Shown piece by piece: positions 34,606-49,842 of a DNA stretch of 64,000 bases. This DNA comes from Pinus tabuliformis (lineage: Eukaryota; Streptophyta; Pinopsida; Pinales; Pinaceae): assembly GCA_031772625.1 (NCBI GenBank), contig CM062816.1, positions 833,442,071 to 833,506,070 of the forward strand, written 5' to 3'. The notes below the pieces were generated by a model that saw only the letters and a program-made list of their open reading frames with translations, was not told where the DNA came from and ran no database searches. Each line of letters opens with the position of its first letter. Positions within the stretch are counted from its first letter, which is position 1. The translations under genes and the position numbers were made by a program.

Positions 34606-37140
34606 TCCTCCTCCACCTGAAATCGTTGTCGTCCTCGACAACATACCATCCTGGTAGCCATCCACCAAGATCATCAACAACTATCTCATCCATGATGTCA
34701 ACTCCTCCACATACTGCAAACATCTCTGCAACATATGTAGAACCATCGTCTCCATCATGTCTCGTCCCGGCAACCATCTGTCACCAAGATCACCATACCA
34801 AGGTATACACCCGTCGGTATGTTATACGCCAGAAATCATCTCAATCCATGACCATCGATCACCCTGTCACAATCTCCACATGCTGCTCTCCATCATGGAA
34901 GGCTGGCCCTTCCATCCAAGCTACATGCTTCCTGCAACCTCCCGTGTGGGCTTCATCATGTGTCATCCCTGTGTGAACTGCTGCCATGATACTCCAACAT
35001 AATGCTAACACATCTCTGCACATCACTAGCTCCCATGTCTGAACTAGTTGGGTAGCTAATCCAACTGTCACGCTCAAACCATGAGAATGCACATCCTCAT
35101 GCCACCATCAGTTGTTTCTCAGAACATCCCATCACATCATCAACTCGATCAAGAATCCATCTCCATATAAGTGTAAGCCATGCTCAGGTCCATGAAGTAG
35201 CCCTCATCTCATCTGCAACATGCTGTCCATGATGTTCGGTACCAGTGTGCTGCCTGAAATCAGCCACATCTATCCCAACATCATCGTCCATATCTGTGCC
35301 TCCTCAATATGAAGAGACCATCCCATCAAACTTCGACTCTCGATGTGCCACATCCAGGTCCATGAAGCAACCTCCATCATATCTGCAATGTGCCATCCCT
35401 CAAGCCTGCTATAGAAACAAGTATACACCTGTCTCATCTATCCATGTGCTGCCTATGATCATAGATCAATCAACCCCATGTGTCAAAGTGGTTAAGTCTT
35501 GGCTCAACCCATGCCCAAGTGTAGTCACCAAGGCATCATCATCGTTGTAACTCCATCACTTCAAAATGCCTCATATTGATCCTCCACATCAAGTCACTCT
35601 TTCAAGCCATTCCCATACATGTACTCGAAAGTATGCACCCCATCCTGCATCAAAGTCTCTGACCTCAACTCCTCAATGCATCAGATCCTCTAAGTCCACC
35701 ATATATGAATTCCTTAAAAGTCATAACCTCATGTCATCATGAGCTCCATGAGTCATCTCCGACCAACATCTCAGCAAGCATACAAGTCTCGACCCAAAGG
35801 TCTCTGCAAGATGCCTCAACTCTCCATGTAGTAGGAATGCTCCATAGCCTGCTCACAACTCCATCCAAGTCCATGGCCTTGTTGTACATAAGTGCACAAC
35901 CTCTCCATCGGCTCATAAGTAAAATATCCCCATGTCACACCAGCAAATCCACCTGCATAACATTCCTGCCTTGGCACTCCTCATTGGATGTCCATAAGTG
36001 ACACCTCTACAAGTGCTCCTGCACAATGTACCTGCATAACACTGCCATGCTCCATGTTTCCAACCTGATGTCCATGACTAAGTTGCCCATGTAGTCCAAC
36101 CAAGTAGACCCATCACAACAATCGATCATCCTCATCCAAGTCTGCAATCTTCGGTCTAGTGAACTTGGTCACCCAACCATATCATCATCATCATCACGAG
36201 TCCCTTCCATCATAGCTCCCCCACTGAAGGTTCCACCAAGACTATCTCTTGGTCTCGGCCATGAGAAGTCCACCCAAGTATCATCATACCTCAAGAGTGT
36301 GCCCTCCAACCTGTCCATGAGTCATGCCGGGCACTTAGCCAATTCTCCATGTGGCTAAAGCATGACCCAATCCTCCACAACGATCATCATGTTCCTCCCT
36401 TGTCACGGGCCTTTGCACCTTCTACCATAAGGTCACAAACAACCCCAACAAGTCCTGCAACAATAAAAAATCCTTGCTTCTCCATACAAGGTCTCATCAT
36501 AGTCATCCATGGTAAGATGCTCCCTAGCATCGGCAAACTGACTTTGCCCTTCCCTGCATACGATCCATCTACCAAATGCTCAAATGAAACACAAGTATCA
36601 ATACTTACTTCATCATCATCATGAGGCTCCTCCATGTGAGTATCCTCATCCATCCATGTCTGCAAACTGCACGATCCTGGTCCAACTTGATCAACCTCAA
36701 GTTCATCCTCCATCGTTGTCATGTCTGCAACATCCTTGGTCATCACAGCTTCCTCTTCCTTGTCAGCACAATCTGCAACTTCATCTTGCTCCATTGTCCA
36801 ACCAAGTTGAAGAAGTTCGTCTTCAACATTCTTTTCCAAGACTTCAAGTTCCTTTCGAATCTGGGGATTCTCTTCTTTCATCTGCTTCAACCTGTATAAG
36901 GTAAGCAAGAGCTTCCCTTCGCATTCTTCCAAACCTGCCATGCCTTGTCGTTCAGCTTGGTCCAAGCACTAAGCTTCACCTCTGCTAAACCTGTTTCACC
37001 ATTCACCTGAATCACCCTGATATTCCACCTGTCACCTGCAAAACTTGAGCTCCCTACCAAGTCTTCGGTCTTCGTAGAATCAGCTCCTTGATTCAGTTCA
37101 CCAAGTTTCCTGCAAAACTTGGACCAGCTTTGATACCACC
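34606..37140 (-). other. Interior of the LARD-like element
   Basis: A 2.5-kb interior rich in CATC, CCATG and TGCAAC words on the plus strand, low in coding signal apart from the frame at 36387-36965. No retroelement enzyme domain is recognisable on either strand. Confidence 0.6.
36387..36965 (-). CDS. Acidic coiled-coil frame inside the LARD-like element
   Basis: A minus-strand open frame of 192 codons close to the 5' LTR. Its N-terminal third reads EECEGKLLLTLYRLKQMKE and continues ELEVLEKNVEDELLQLGW, a leucine-rich coiled coil. Next comes a very acidic stretch with many Asp, Glu and Met, and a short hydrophobic end (FFIVAGLVGVVCDLMV). The family was not recognised. It could be a residual gag-like or accessory frame of the element, or chance coding in CAT/GAT-rich sequence. 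No zinc knuckle or protease was found. Confidence 0.35.
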   Translation of the reverse strand: MDQAERQGMAGLEECEGKLLLTLYRLKQMKEENPQIRKELEVLEKNVEDELLQLGWTMEQDEVADCADKEEEAVMTKDVADMTTMEDELEVDQVGPGSCSLQTWMDEDTHMEEPHDDDEVSIDTCVSFEHLVDGSYAGKGKVSLPMLGSILPWMTMMRPCMEKQGFFIVAGLVGVVCDLMVEGAKARDKGGT

Positions 37141-38277
37141 TGTCACGCCCCTACACCTGCGGTAGTCTTTCAACCGCTTATAGCGAGGTGCGGCACCACC
37201 GAACACTTTCTTTTCACCAATACTTATGTTCGTGGACTACACCTAACATTCCACTTATCCTACTTAGTTTGTGTTTCGCAACCAAGTATTATTAATGTGT
37301 GTTCCTTTATACAAGTGAAAGCCCATAACATTCACATAAACAACATTATACAAGAGAAATGCACAACAGTATAAAGGGAGAGGCAACTCCCTGTAATATG
37401 AATCTGCCCGAATCAATATATTATACAATTTTTCCACTTTTACAAAGTACAGACTAAGTCCTTGGGAAACCCCAAATTTATACTTAGCCAATTTTCACAA
37501 CTTCGGCAAACTCAGTTGCCCAGCTCGTCGGCACCTCCGCACGGTCGCCGCACGACTCTCCAACCCTTCGTTCACCTCGTCGCATGATCGTGTTGTTTTC
37601 CCAACTCGGGCGCGCCTCCAAGTCGCCACACATGGGCGCCTCTGCCCGAGACACACCTCCGTTCACAATCTCAACACACCACCAAGTCTCCGTGCACACT
37701 TGCACGCCAGGCGGGTGCTCACTCGAGTCGCCAAGACACCCGTGCCAAGTCGTCGCACAAAACCGTTGGACGCCACACACCTGTGCACGCCCTCACCCAA
37801 CCACGGGCGCTCCTACTTGCACCTTCACCCAATATCGAGTAACCGAGTCCTTCACCGTGCGACCAAGCCCAAGAATGGGCGCATCACTATTTCTGCACCT
37901 CCTCCTTAGATCTGCGCACAAGACTGCGCCTTTACTCCCTTTAGCGAAGATGTAGAGCGAGTTGAGTTGATGTCAAATGAGAGCAAACGCTCCACAATAT
38001 ATATCCAAGCGTAGGGCGAAGTCTGGCTGCCCAGCCGACTCACCCAACGCCCCAAACGCCATCGCAAAGTCTCCAAACGCATCGTCGGCTCCCTCACCAA
38101 TGTAGGTCGGCCTCCATACATGTTAACACATGCTCCACGCCATATAAACATAGCTCGCCCTCTCACATATGCGCATAACACATCGCACACTTCAAAAGAG
38201 CTCGCACTTCTAACCAAAACGCGCGCCCGAGGGATGAACCGCTCGTCGCACGAACCGGGAGAACGCAGGTCGTTACA
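37141..38277 (-). repeat. 5' LTR of the LARD-like element
   Basis: 1137 bp, partner of 33478-34605. Differences are mostly C/T and G/A, as expected from decay of methylated CpG sites. Confidence 0.9.
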
Positions 38278-38430
38278 TAGAGGCTCTCAAGATGTTGTGT
38301 GTACCTATCCTGTTTAGAATCCTCTACCTTTTGTCATGGTGAAGGTAAAAATGAAGAGCAGCCCAAAGGATAAAATGAGTCCAACATACAGAAAGGAGGA
38401 AGAGAGAGTGGAAGGAAAACAAAGAAAGCC

Positions 38431-38742
38431 TTACCATGTCGAGTCTTTTGCTTCCGGAAGCAAAGTCTTGGAAAGATATGATCGATTCGAGAGGCTGAAA
38501 TAAGACTTGAAAGGGAACTTGAGAGACGAAGGGGAAAAGGATACAAGAGAATGAAAAGGATCTACTAGGGTCGAACTGGGCCAACATAAGTAACGCTTAT
38601 TGGATTCAATAAACACATATGATAGACACAACAAGGATTCAAAGAACCACCTTGAAGAAGGAGAGATTGAGAGGATCCCTGAACAAGAGGCTGACACAAA
38701 ACAAAACATAGCAAGGCCCAGGAAATTCCTTTGTGGTGCCAT
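38431..38742 (-). pseudogene. Minus-strand gene start with leader peptide, copy B
   Basis: From the ATG at 38742 the minus strand is open for 103 codons starting MAPQRNFLGLAMFCFVSAS, a positively charged then hydrophobic start like a secretory signal peptide. An AG/GTGG splice-donor-like site follows the words SISPSSR. The TATA-like CTTTATAAA at 38801-38809 lies 60 bp upstream, a normal distance. The rest of the frame (Ser/Phe/Leu-rich) looks like intron or noise. It may be the first exon of a gene whose body is missing. The product was not recognised. Confidence 0.35.
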
Positions 38743-38800
38743 GATAGGGGCAGGGCGAGAGCGCTGAATTGAATCGATTGAAAAGGATAGCATGCGTAGA

Positions 38801-38809
38801 TTTATAAAG
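38801..38809 (-). promoter_or_regulatory. TATA-like element of the minus-strand gene start
   Basis: The minus strand reads CTTTATAAA, about 60 bp before the ATG at 38742. The homologous site in copy A is near 13024-13031. Confidence 0.35.
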
Positions 38810-39669
38810 GAAAACTCAGTGACATATTGAAAGGAAAGATTAAATCTAGAAGGAGAAATGAGAGAATGTAGCACAAGCATTCTTTCATGGACACATTGAG
38901 AAAGGGGACGACATCCTCATTATTACCGTGCGAGGTGAAGCTACAGTTCAGATCTTCTTTTTGGAGACCGATCTTATTAATGATAAGACCATATTAAAGG
39001 TGAAAAATTTCTTTTGAAGTGTAAAATGTCCTTAGGTAACATATATTTTGAAAAAAAATTAGTTAACAAAGCTACAATATTTTTGATGGGATTGAAATAT
39101 TCCAGGATAAAAGCTTGATAACAAAAATAATTAAATATAAATTATAAAAAAAATATTTTAATCAGCATGGCAACTAAAATAATTTTCTATATAAATAAAT
39201 AAATTTGTAATATTCAGAATTAAAATAAATCTATAAAACTTGGTAATTTCAATCAAATAAATGTAATATGTTAAAAATTCCAAAATGTTATTGGAATGAT
39301 AAGAACGAACGTTTTTTCTTTCCTCCACAATGCACCACCCACCCATGTTAAAAATGTTGACGGGCTGCGAAGTCGTATATTGCCAAAATATTATTGTATC
39401 AACGTGTTCATATTAATAAGGTTACTCAGACGGGGTGAAGCAGAAAAGTTTCGTACTTGGATTTTGGATTTTGGTACTAATATTTATTTGTGCGTGCGTG
39501 CATGATGGTGATTTATGGCATATCTAATATTTTCATTATGATATTCATACTGGTTTGTTTGTTCGTGTGATAGATGGAGATATGGTTCCACGGTAGACTG
39601 CTGTCTCTCATTCTAATAAATACATGTGTCCGATCAATTGTATTTGTATTTCAGTTTTGTGCCATTTTT

Positions 39670-39915
39670 TCGATAGATTATTCAAACGGTCTATACATGT
39701 GCAGTTTTGTCCAATCGCTCATTTAACGTATTTCTGTTTGTTGATAGATTATTCAAACGGTCCGGTCCATCTGTTGTGTCATGTATGTCGTGATATATAT
39801 ATATATATATTATATTATATATATATATATAATTATTCAAACGTGTGTTTTCTGTTGCAGTGGATCATTCAAACGGTCTTTCTGTTGTTGTAGTAGTTGT
39901 TTAAACCGTCCTTCT
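39670..39915. repeat. Dispersed ATTCAAACGGTC repeats
   Basis: The phrase GATAGATTATTCAAACGGTC occurs at 39672-39691 and 39743-39762. Shorter versions follow near 39832 (ATTATTCAAACG), at 39863-39880 (GATCATTCAAACGGTC) and near 39899 (TTGTTTAAACCGTCC). The spacing is irregular (about 35-85 bp). They lie in what would have been distal upstream DNA of the beta-glucosidase before the Copia insertion. Confidence 0.75.
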
Positions 39916-39967
39916 CATGTCCGTGACCGTGGGAGGTAACGACGACGACTCGCAGTGCAAGCTATGC

Positions 39968-39988
39968 TGTGAAATGGGCCCCGCATAT

Positions 39989-40079
<91 letters not shown>

Positions 40080-40080
40080 T
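39968..40080. repeat. TA microsatellite
   Basis: About 110 bp of almost pure TA with a few TTA interruptions; a shorter TA run lies at 39794-39831. Open frames across it (Ile-Tyr repeats) are artefacts. Confidence 0.95.
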
Positions 40081-40292
40081 TGCAGTGGAATGGCACTTTT
40101 GATATATATATATTTGAAGAAGTTGAAGTGCAATATTGGCTGTGAGTGCCTCTGACCAAGTCAACGTCAATCAATCCATGTTTTATATATATAGATATAT
40201 GTTTGAAGTGGAATAATGGCGCCTCTAACCACGTCAACGCCAACCAGAATTGAAAAATCCTTACAAGATCAATCCTGCGCGGTGGTGTTTTC

Positions 40293-40620
40293 TATTGGAA
40301 ACCATAAGTAATTCCAACCAGCTATCCGCAATATTCAACAAACTATTAAATGCTGTATCAGCCGCTGTTCTAGAAGTGTTGTATCAGCCGCTGTTCTAGA
40401 AGTCGGTAGAATTGACAATGAGGGAGGCTTCTCTGGAAGCCCCGAATAAACCCTGCTCCAGAAACATCTACAGCATGTATATATATCTGATCAAAGAAAG
40501 CAAGTTCGTGTGTGTTCTTGTGTTCAATGTGTCTGAGTGTGTTGGTGTGCTGTGCGCCTCTGATCACTTATATGGTATCAGAGCATGCGTGTTTAGTGCT
40601 GTATGCTGCGCTCTCTAATA
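40293..40620 (+). repeat. 5' LTR of Copia 3
   Basis: 328 bp. Both LTRs end AATA rather than CA, directly against the primer site here and against the target duplication at the other end. A 23-27 bp segment with CCGCTGTTCTAGAAGT is duplicated within the LTR. Confidence 0.9.
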
Positions 40621-43600
40621 TGGTATCAGAGCTGAGGGTGTGAGCCATAAGGTGGAGTGTACAAGGAGACCAACAACAACGTTTTGGTGATCTGTTCTTC
40701 TTTTCAGCCTGGTGTGCACAACAGAAGTGTGGTGAGCTGTGCGTTGTGCGCTTGGGAGGTCCTGGCTGTACTGGCGGTGGCGGCAGAGGATGCACCTTGA
40801 CTGCTGAAACGAAGGTCGATCAGGAAGATAGAGGACTGTGTGTCGTGTAGGTTCTGGTAAGAATTTTTCCTGCAGATGAAGTCACTGTGATTGTGCAGTC
40901 TACTGATTCTTGAACCATGCGCTGCCAAGGAAATCGAGGTGAAGACTTTTTGATTTCCAAGATGAAGTTGTTGTAGCCCAAAATAAGACAGTAGGGCGGA
41001 GATATTTTTTTAAAGTCAGCTCTTTAAAGTCTGTTTGAGCAGAAATTTAAAAAGTTCTGAAAAAAAAATTGGAATGTTGATGTAGTCACTATTAAGTTAT
41101 TGGGCTCAAATTTTCGACTTGCTTGTTTTTTTATTTGAGCAAAAATTGTGGATGTGTCTCTAAATGTAAGAGGTGAATGTATTTGACACTGGATCGTGTG
41201 GATGATGTCTAAACACCTTGCATGTGAATAATGCTACCTATAAAGTGTGGTTTGGCTGTTGGTTTTGGTAGCGGCTTTATGATTGAATGAATGTATGTTT
41301 TTTTTATGATTTAGTGACAGAAAAAAAGGGAGAGGAAAAGTGTGAAGGAGGGTTGTTATTATTAAGGAAATATTGAAGTTGTAAGTTGTGGTTTTTTGTG
41401 AGTTTGCCCTCTCTAATATTTGAATATTGGTGATTGGAGAAAGCTTTTTATCATGGCAAATTTGTTGCTTGATAATTATATGAATGAATCCACCAAACTT
41501 GATGGAGAAAATTATGTGAATTGGAAATTTAAGTTAATGACTATTTTAGAAGGAAATAGCTTGTGGTCCATTGTGTGTGGGGATGAGCCAAACCCACTGC
41601 TGCAGGTTCTATTCCAGATTGGGAGAGAAGGGAGACAAAAGCAAAGGTGCTGCTGCGTATGTCTGTAAAGGACAACATTATTCCTCATATCAGAGACTGC
41701 AAGACATCAAAAGAAACATGGGATACATTGAAGGGTTTGTATGAAACAACAAATACAAATCGGATCTTGTTTTTGAAGACTAAGCTTTTATCTTTAAAAA
41801 TGGAAGCAAATGAAAGTATAAGCAATTTCATATCTCGTGTCAAAGATTTAAGTGATAAGTTAGGAGATATTGGTGAAAAGGTGTCTAATACTGACTTAGT
41901 CACCATCGTATTAAATGGTTTAGTGCAAGATTATCAAATTTTTGTTTCAAGTCTTGCAGCTAGAGAGAAACCCCCTTCATTTGATGAATTGACAGGAATT
42001 CTTCTACAAGAGGAGGAGAGGATGAAGAATTTTTTGGGCTCTAGCAGTTCAGATTTGGCATTGGTGGCCAAGGGCAAATATCCATACAGAGGCAAGCCAT
42101 GGGACAAGAACAAAGGAGGCAAGTTTCAAGCAAAACAAAAAGGTATGACACAGTCTAAATTTCCAAAGAGAAATGATGAGTGTTATTATTGTGGCAAACC
42201 TGGGCATCATTCTAAAGATTGTTATAAAAGGAAATATAATGAGTCTAGGCAAAGAAACAGAAGGCATAATGGAAATTTTGTGGACAAAGATATCAATGAT
42301 GGATTTAAAAATCTTAAATTGTTTGTTTCTGATGCTGCATTGTCTGTGGAAAATGATGATAAGAATGCTTGGTTCATTGATTCTGGTGCATCACTCCATA
42401 TGTCTTGTAATAAGGAGTGGTTTGATGAATATCATGAAAACATTGATGGAACATATGTTTGCCTAGGAGATAACAGATCACTTAAAGTTCAAGGTTATGG
42501 AGTAATAGGTGTGAATTTGCCTAATGGACAAGAGAAACAGATTCATAATGTGATGTATGTTCCTGATATCAAAAAGAATTTAATTTCTGTTTCTACTATT
42601 ACTGACCAAGATTTGAAGGTGGAATTTGTTAAATCACAGTGTGTAGTAAAAGACATTCAAGATAAATACAAGGTTATTGCCACAGGAACTAGAGTTGGAG
42701 GCTTGTATAAGCTGGATGTGACCAGGAAAAGTCATCAAGCATTGGCATCTACAGCAATATCAACAGTAGATTTATGGCATCAAAGGTATGGACATCTAAA
42801 TCACAAAGATTTAATGCTACTTCAAAAGAACACTATGGTTGAAGGTCTTCCTGTCTTGAAAAATGATCATATTGAATGTGAAGCATGTGTACTTGGCAAG
42901 CAACATAGGGAGGAATTTCCTATACATAAAGAAAAAAGGCAAAGGGAAATACTTGAATTAATTCATACTGATGTATGTGGACCTATGCAAACTAGATCTA
43001 TTGGTGGAGCATGTATTTTCTTATTTTTGTGGATGATAGATCTAGATATACATGGGTTTATTTCATAAGAAAGAAGAGTGATGTTTTTGAGTATTTTAAA
43101 GAATTTAAGAATATGGTAGAAAAACAAACTGGTAATTATATCAAAATCTTGAGATCTGATCAAGGGGGAGAATTCAAATCAAGAGAATTTAATCAATATT
43201 GTAAAAGCAATGGGATTCAACAACAATTTACAGTGCCACATACACCTCAGCAAAATGGAGTTGCTGAGAGGAAAAACAGAACACTAGTTGAATGTGCACG
43301 TAGTATGCTTCAAGGTAAAAATATCTCTAATGTTTTTTGGGCTGAAGCCATTAATACTGCTGTTTATTTGAAAAATAGGAGTCCAACCAAAAGTTTAGAG
43401 CTTTAAACACCTTTTGAAGCATTTTTGGGTACAAACCAAAAGTGAGTCATTTAAGAGTTTTTGGTTGCAAGGCATATGCTCATATTCCAAAAGATGAAAG
43501 AAGAAAACTTGATGCAAAGGCAATTAAGTGCATATTTATTGGCTATTGTGATAATCAGAAAGCATATAAGTTGTTTGATCCCAGTACTCATAGACTGCTT

Positions 43601-45542
43601 GCAAGTAGGGATGTGGTGTTTCATGAGAATGCAAATGAAGGCAATAAAATAAATAATAGTGTATGGCATAATATTGATGATTATCTTAAATTAGACACAA
43701 GTGTTGAACAAGAATAGGAACAAGCACAGGAACAGGTACAAGATCAAGAACAAGTAGCATCAAGCAGTCATGACACTCCAAAGAGAGGAGAGGAGACTCT
43801 GCAAAGCCAAAAGAAAGATGAAAGCAGTAAAACTCCAAGAAGGTCATCACGTCAAAGTCAGGTACCTGTAAAGTATAAAGATTATGCATTAATGTCTCAT
43901 GTTATGAATGTTGTAGAACCTTCAAGCTATGATGAAGCTAAAGAATATGAAGAATGGAGAAATGCAATGAATGAAGAATATAACTCTATAATGAAAAATG
44001 ACACATGGGAATTAACAGAATTGCCTAAAAATAAAGTTCCCATAGGATGTAAATGGCTTTATAAATCTAAATTTAATGCTGATGGAAGTATTGATAAATA
44101 TAAAGCTAGATTGGTTGCCAAAGGATATTCTCAAAAGGAGGGAATTGATTATGAAGATACTTTTGCACCTGTAGCTAAGATGAACACAATTAGAATTATG
44201 ATTGCATTAGCTACAAAATATAATTGGAAAATGCATCAGTTAGATGTCAAATCTGCATTTTTGAGTGGGGAGTTAAAAGAAGAAGTTTATTTAGTTCAGT
44301 CTGAAGGGTTTGTAAAACAGGGACAGGAGCATCTGGTTTGCAGGTTAAAGAAAGCTTTATATGGCTTGAAACAAGCACCAAGATCATGGTATGTGGAAAT
44401 TGATTCTTTCTTTTATGAGAAAGGTTTTATAAGAAGCAAGAATGATCCTAATTTATACATCAAGGAAGATGAAGACAAGAATGTTGCTTTAATATCTGTA
44501 TATGTTGATGATCTAATCATAACAGGAAATGCATGCAAGTTGATTGAAGAAATGAAAAATCAGTTGTCACATGTATTTGAGATGAAGGATCTTGGTGAAT
44601 TGCATTATTGTTTAGGTCTTGAAGTTTGGAGGGAGCCTGGTAAGACACTGATCACACAAAGCAAATATACAAGGGAAATCCTTAAAAGATCCAATATGAT
44701 TGAATGCAAGGCAACATCTATTCCGTTAGAACAGAATGTCAAATTGTGCAGTGATGATGGAACCAAAGAGGTGAATGGAACTATGTATCGTCAATTGGTG
44801 GGAAGTCTGAACTATCTCACCACTACTAGGCTAGATATAGCATATTCTGTCAGCATACTTAGTCAGTTCATGGCTAAGCCTTGTGAAAGCCATTGGAAAG
44901 CAGCAAAGAAAGTCCTTCGATATCTGAAAGGAACACTTAATTTTGGTATTATGTATACTGATGAATTTGATGTTGAATTGGCAGGTTATTCTAATTCTGA
45001 CTGGGCTGGAAATCCAGATGATAGGAAATCCACTACTGGATACGTGTTCAATATTGGTTCAGGTCCAATATCATGGAGCAGTAAGAAACAACCAACAGTT
45101 TCATTGTCATCCACTGAAGCTGAATATAAAGCATTATGCAGTGCTACCTGTGAAGCAATATGGCTTAGGAGAATACTTGAAGATGTTGGGGAAACACAAA
45201 ATGCACCTACAGTAATCAGTTGTGACAATCAAAGCACTATCAAATTAGCAAACAATCCTATATATCATGCAAGGACAAAACACATTGAGACACAACATCA
45301 TTTTGTAAGAGAAAAATTGCAATCAAATGAAATTGACTTATCATATTGTAATACAAATGAAAATGTGGCTGACATATTCACCAAGCCTCTTGGAAAGGCT
45401 AAATTTGAAATATGTAGAAATAAGATGTACATTGTAGAAAACCCAAATTATGTTGTAAGCCTAGCTGAGACTTAGACCAGCAGGCATGACAATTAAGAGT
45501 ATAGTGTCTTGTTTATTGTATGTAGTTGGAATTAAGGGGGAG

Positions 45543-45871
45543 TGTTGGAAACCATAAGTAATTCCAACCACTGTCCGCAATATTCAACAAACTATTAAAT
45601 GCTGTATCAACCGCTGTTCTAGAAGTGTTGTATCAACCGCTGTTCTAGAAGTCGGCAGAATTGACAATGAGGGAGGCTTCTCATGGAAGCCACCGACTAA
45701 ACCCTGCTCCAGAAACATCTACAGCATGTATATATATCTGATCAATGAAAGCAAGTTCGTGTGTGTTCTTGTGTTCAATGTATCTGAGTGTGTTGGTGTG
45801 TTGTGCGCCTCTGATCACTTATATGGTATCAGAGCATGCGTGTTTAGTGCTGTATGCTGCGCTCTCTAATA
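45543..45871 (+). repeat. 3' LTR of Copia 3
   Basis: 329 bp, starting TGTTGGAAACC and ending CTCTAATA. It reads towards the beta-glucosidase start codon, which lies 241 bp downstream, so promoter activity from this LTR could transcribe the gene. Confidence 0.9.
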
Positions 45872-45876
45872 TTTTC

Positions 45877-46112
45877 TTGATCAGAAACGTCTTCCAGGCC
45901 ACTATAAATTGCGATCGCAATTCAATTGAAAGCAAAACCCCCTTCCATAATTCCATTCCGCCAAACTGTAAGTCGGGATCACAATTCACTTAGGCAAAAG
46001 CACCGCTTTGGCTTCCCATTCCACGAAACTATAAATTCGCATCTCGATTCAATAATTTAACGGAAAACGCCTGGCTATACATTGGGATCGTCGTGATTCA
46101 ATTGAAAGCCAG
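45877..46112 (+). promoter_or_regulatory. Residual promoter and 5' UTR of the beta-glucosidase
   Basis: The 236 bp between Copia 3 and the start codon. It is made of degenerate modules sharing ACTATAAATT, GATCGCAATTCAATTGAAAG-like words, seen near 45901, 45967, 46028 and 46085. ACTATAAATT at 45901-45910 and 46028-46037 are two TATA-box candidates. The second, 76 bp before the ATG, would give a short 5' UTR of about 45 bp. Elements further upstream are now separated by the 5.6-kb Copia insertion. Confidence 0.5.
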
Positions 46113-49485
<3,373 letters not shown>

Positions 49486-49493
<8 letters not shown>

Positions 49494-49757
49494 AACGAAC
49501 AAGATTCTGCCCATTCGTTTTACAAACCTCCTCAATTCAATTCAATTCATTTCTGTGTAATGTAATGCCCACTAATGGATATAGGTATCTCAGCATATTG
49601 TGGATGTTTTCACTTTGCTCGAGTCCTTTAATCATAGAACGAACAAGATTCTGCCCATTCGTTTTACAAACCTCCTCAATTCAATTCAATTCATTTCTGT
49701 GTAATGTAATGCCCCACTAATGGATATAGGTATTTTCACTTTGCTCGAGTCCTTTGC
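49486..49757 (+). repeat. Tandem duplication of the beta-glucosidase 3' end
   Basis: The sequence from AATCATAGAACGAACAAG at 49486, which includes the stop codon, through CTTTGCTCGAGTCCTT is repeated directly at about 49629-49757. The second copy lacks about 17 bp. The 3' UTR is therefore doubled, with two sets of possible polyadenylation signals (TGTAATGTAATG). Confidence 0.9.
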
Positions 49758-49767
49758 AACTGTTCTT

Positions 49768-49842
49768 TTTGTTAATTATTATTATTATTTAATGAATTGT
49801 ATTTGTTAATTATTATTATTATTTAATGAATTGTATTTCAAC
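49768..49842. repeat. Tandem 35-bp AT-rich repeat
   Basis: TTGTTAATTATTATTATTAT with TTAATGAATTGTATT occurs twice in a row downstream of the gene. Confidence 0.85.

Larger units (their letters stand above)
33478..38277 (-). mobile_element. Non-autonomous LTR retroelement (LARD-like)
   Basis: Two direct repeats, 33478-34605 and 37141-38277, begin TGTCACGCCCCTACACC and end TTACA. A near-matching 5-bp target duplication flanks them (TAAAG at 33473-33477, TAGAG at 38278-38282). Copy A holds the empty site at about 12516. The minus strand reads TGGTATCAAAGC just inside the right LTR (primer site, 37127-37138) and a purine-rich GGTGGAGGAGGA just inside the left LTR, so the element reads on the minus strand. 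The 2.5-kb interior has no reverse transcriptase or integrase. LTR identity is about 93-94% by eye, making it the oldest LTR insertion here. Confidence 0.9.
40293..45871 (+). mobile_element. Ty1/Copia LTR retrotransposon 3, broken
   Basis: LTRs lie at 40293-40620 and 45543-45871 (about 328 bp each, roughly 96% identical by eye), flanked by the 5-bp target duplication TTTTC (40288-40292 and 45872-45876). A primer site TGGTATCAGAGC follows the 5' LTR at 40621-40632 and a purine tract AAGGGGGAG precedes the 3' LTR. In order: gag from about 41.45 kb with a zinc knuckle (CYYCGKPGHHSKDC), protease DSGAS near 42.38 kb, integrase about 42.9-43.4 kb, reverse transcriptase about 44.0-44.8 kb with YVDD, RNase H to about 45.4 kb with ADIFTKPL. 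The coding part has about four breaks. It is a fossil directly upstream of the beta-glucosidase. Confidence 0.95.

Noticed and set aside
33848-34680. Several overlapping frames on both strands, also at 37484-38317
   Set aside because: They lie in the GC-rich LTRs of the LARD-like element, do not stay colinear between the two LTRs and show no domain.
34578-36904. Plus-strand frames in the LARD-like interior
   Set aside because: They are made of His, Ser, Pro and Cys from CATC-type repeats, run against the element's orientation and have no recognisable motif.
39915-40243. Ile-Tyr repeat frames
   Set aside because: Translation of a TA microsatellite.
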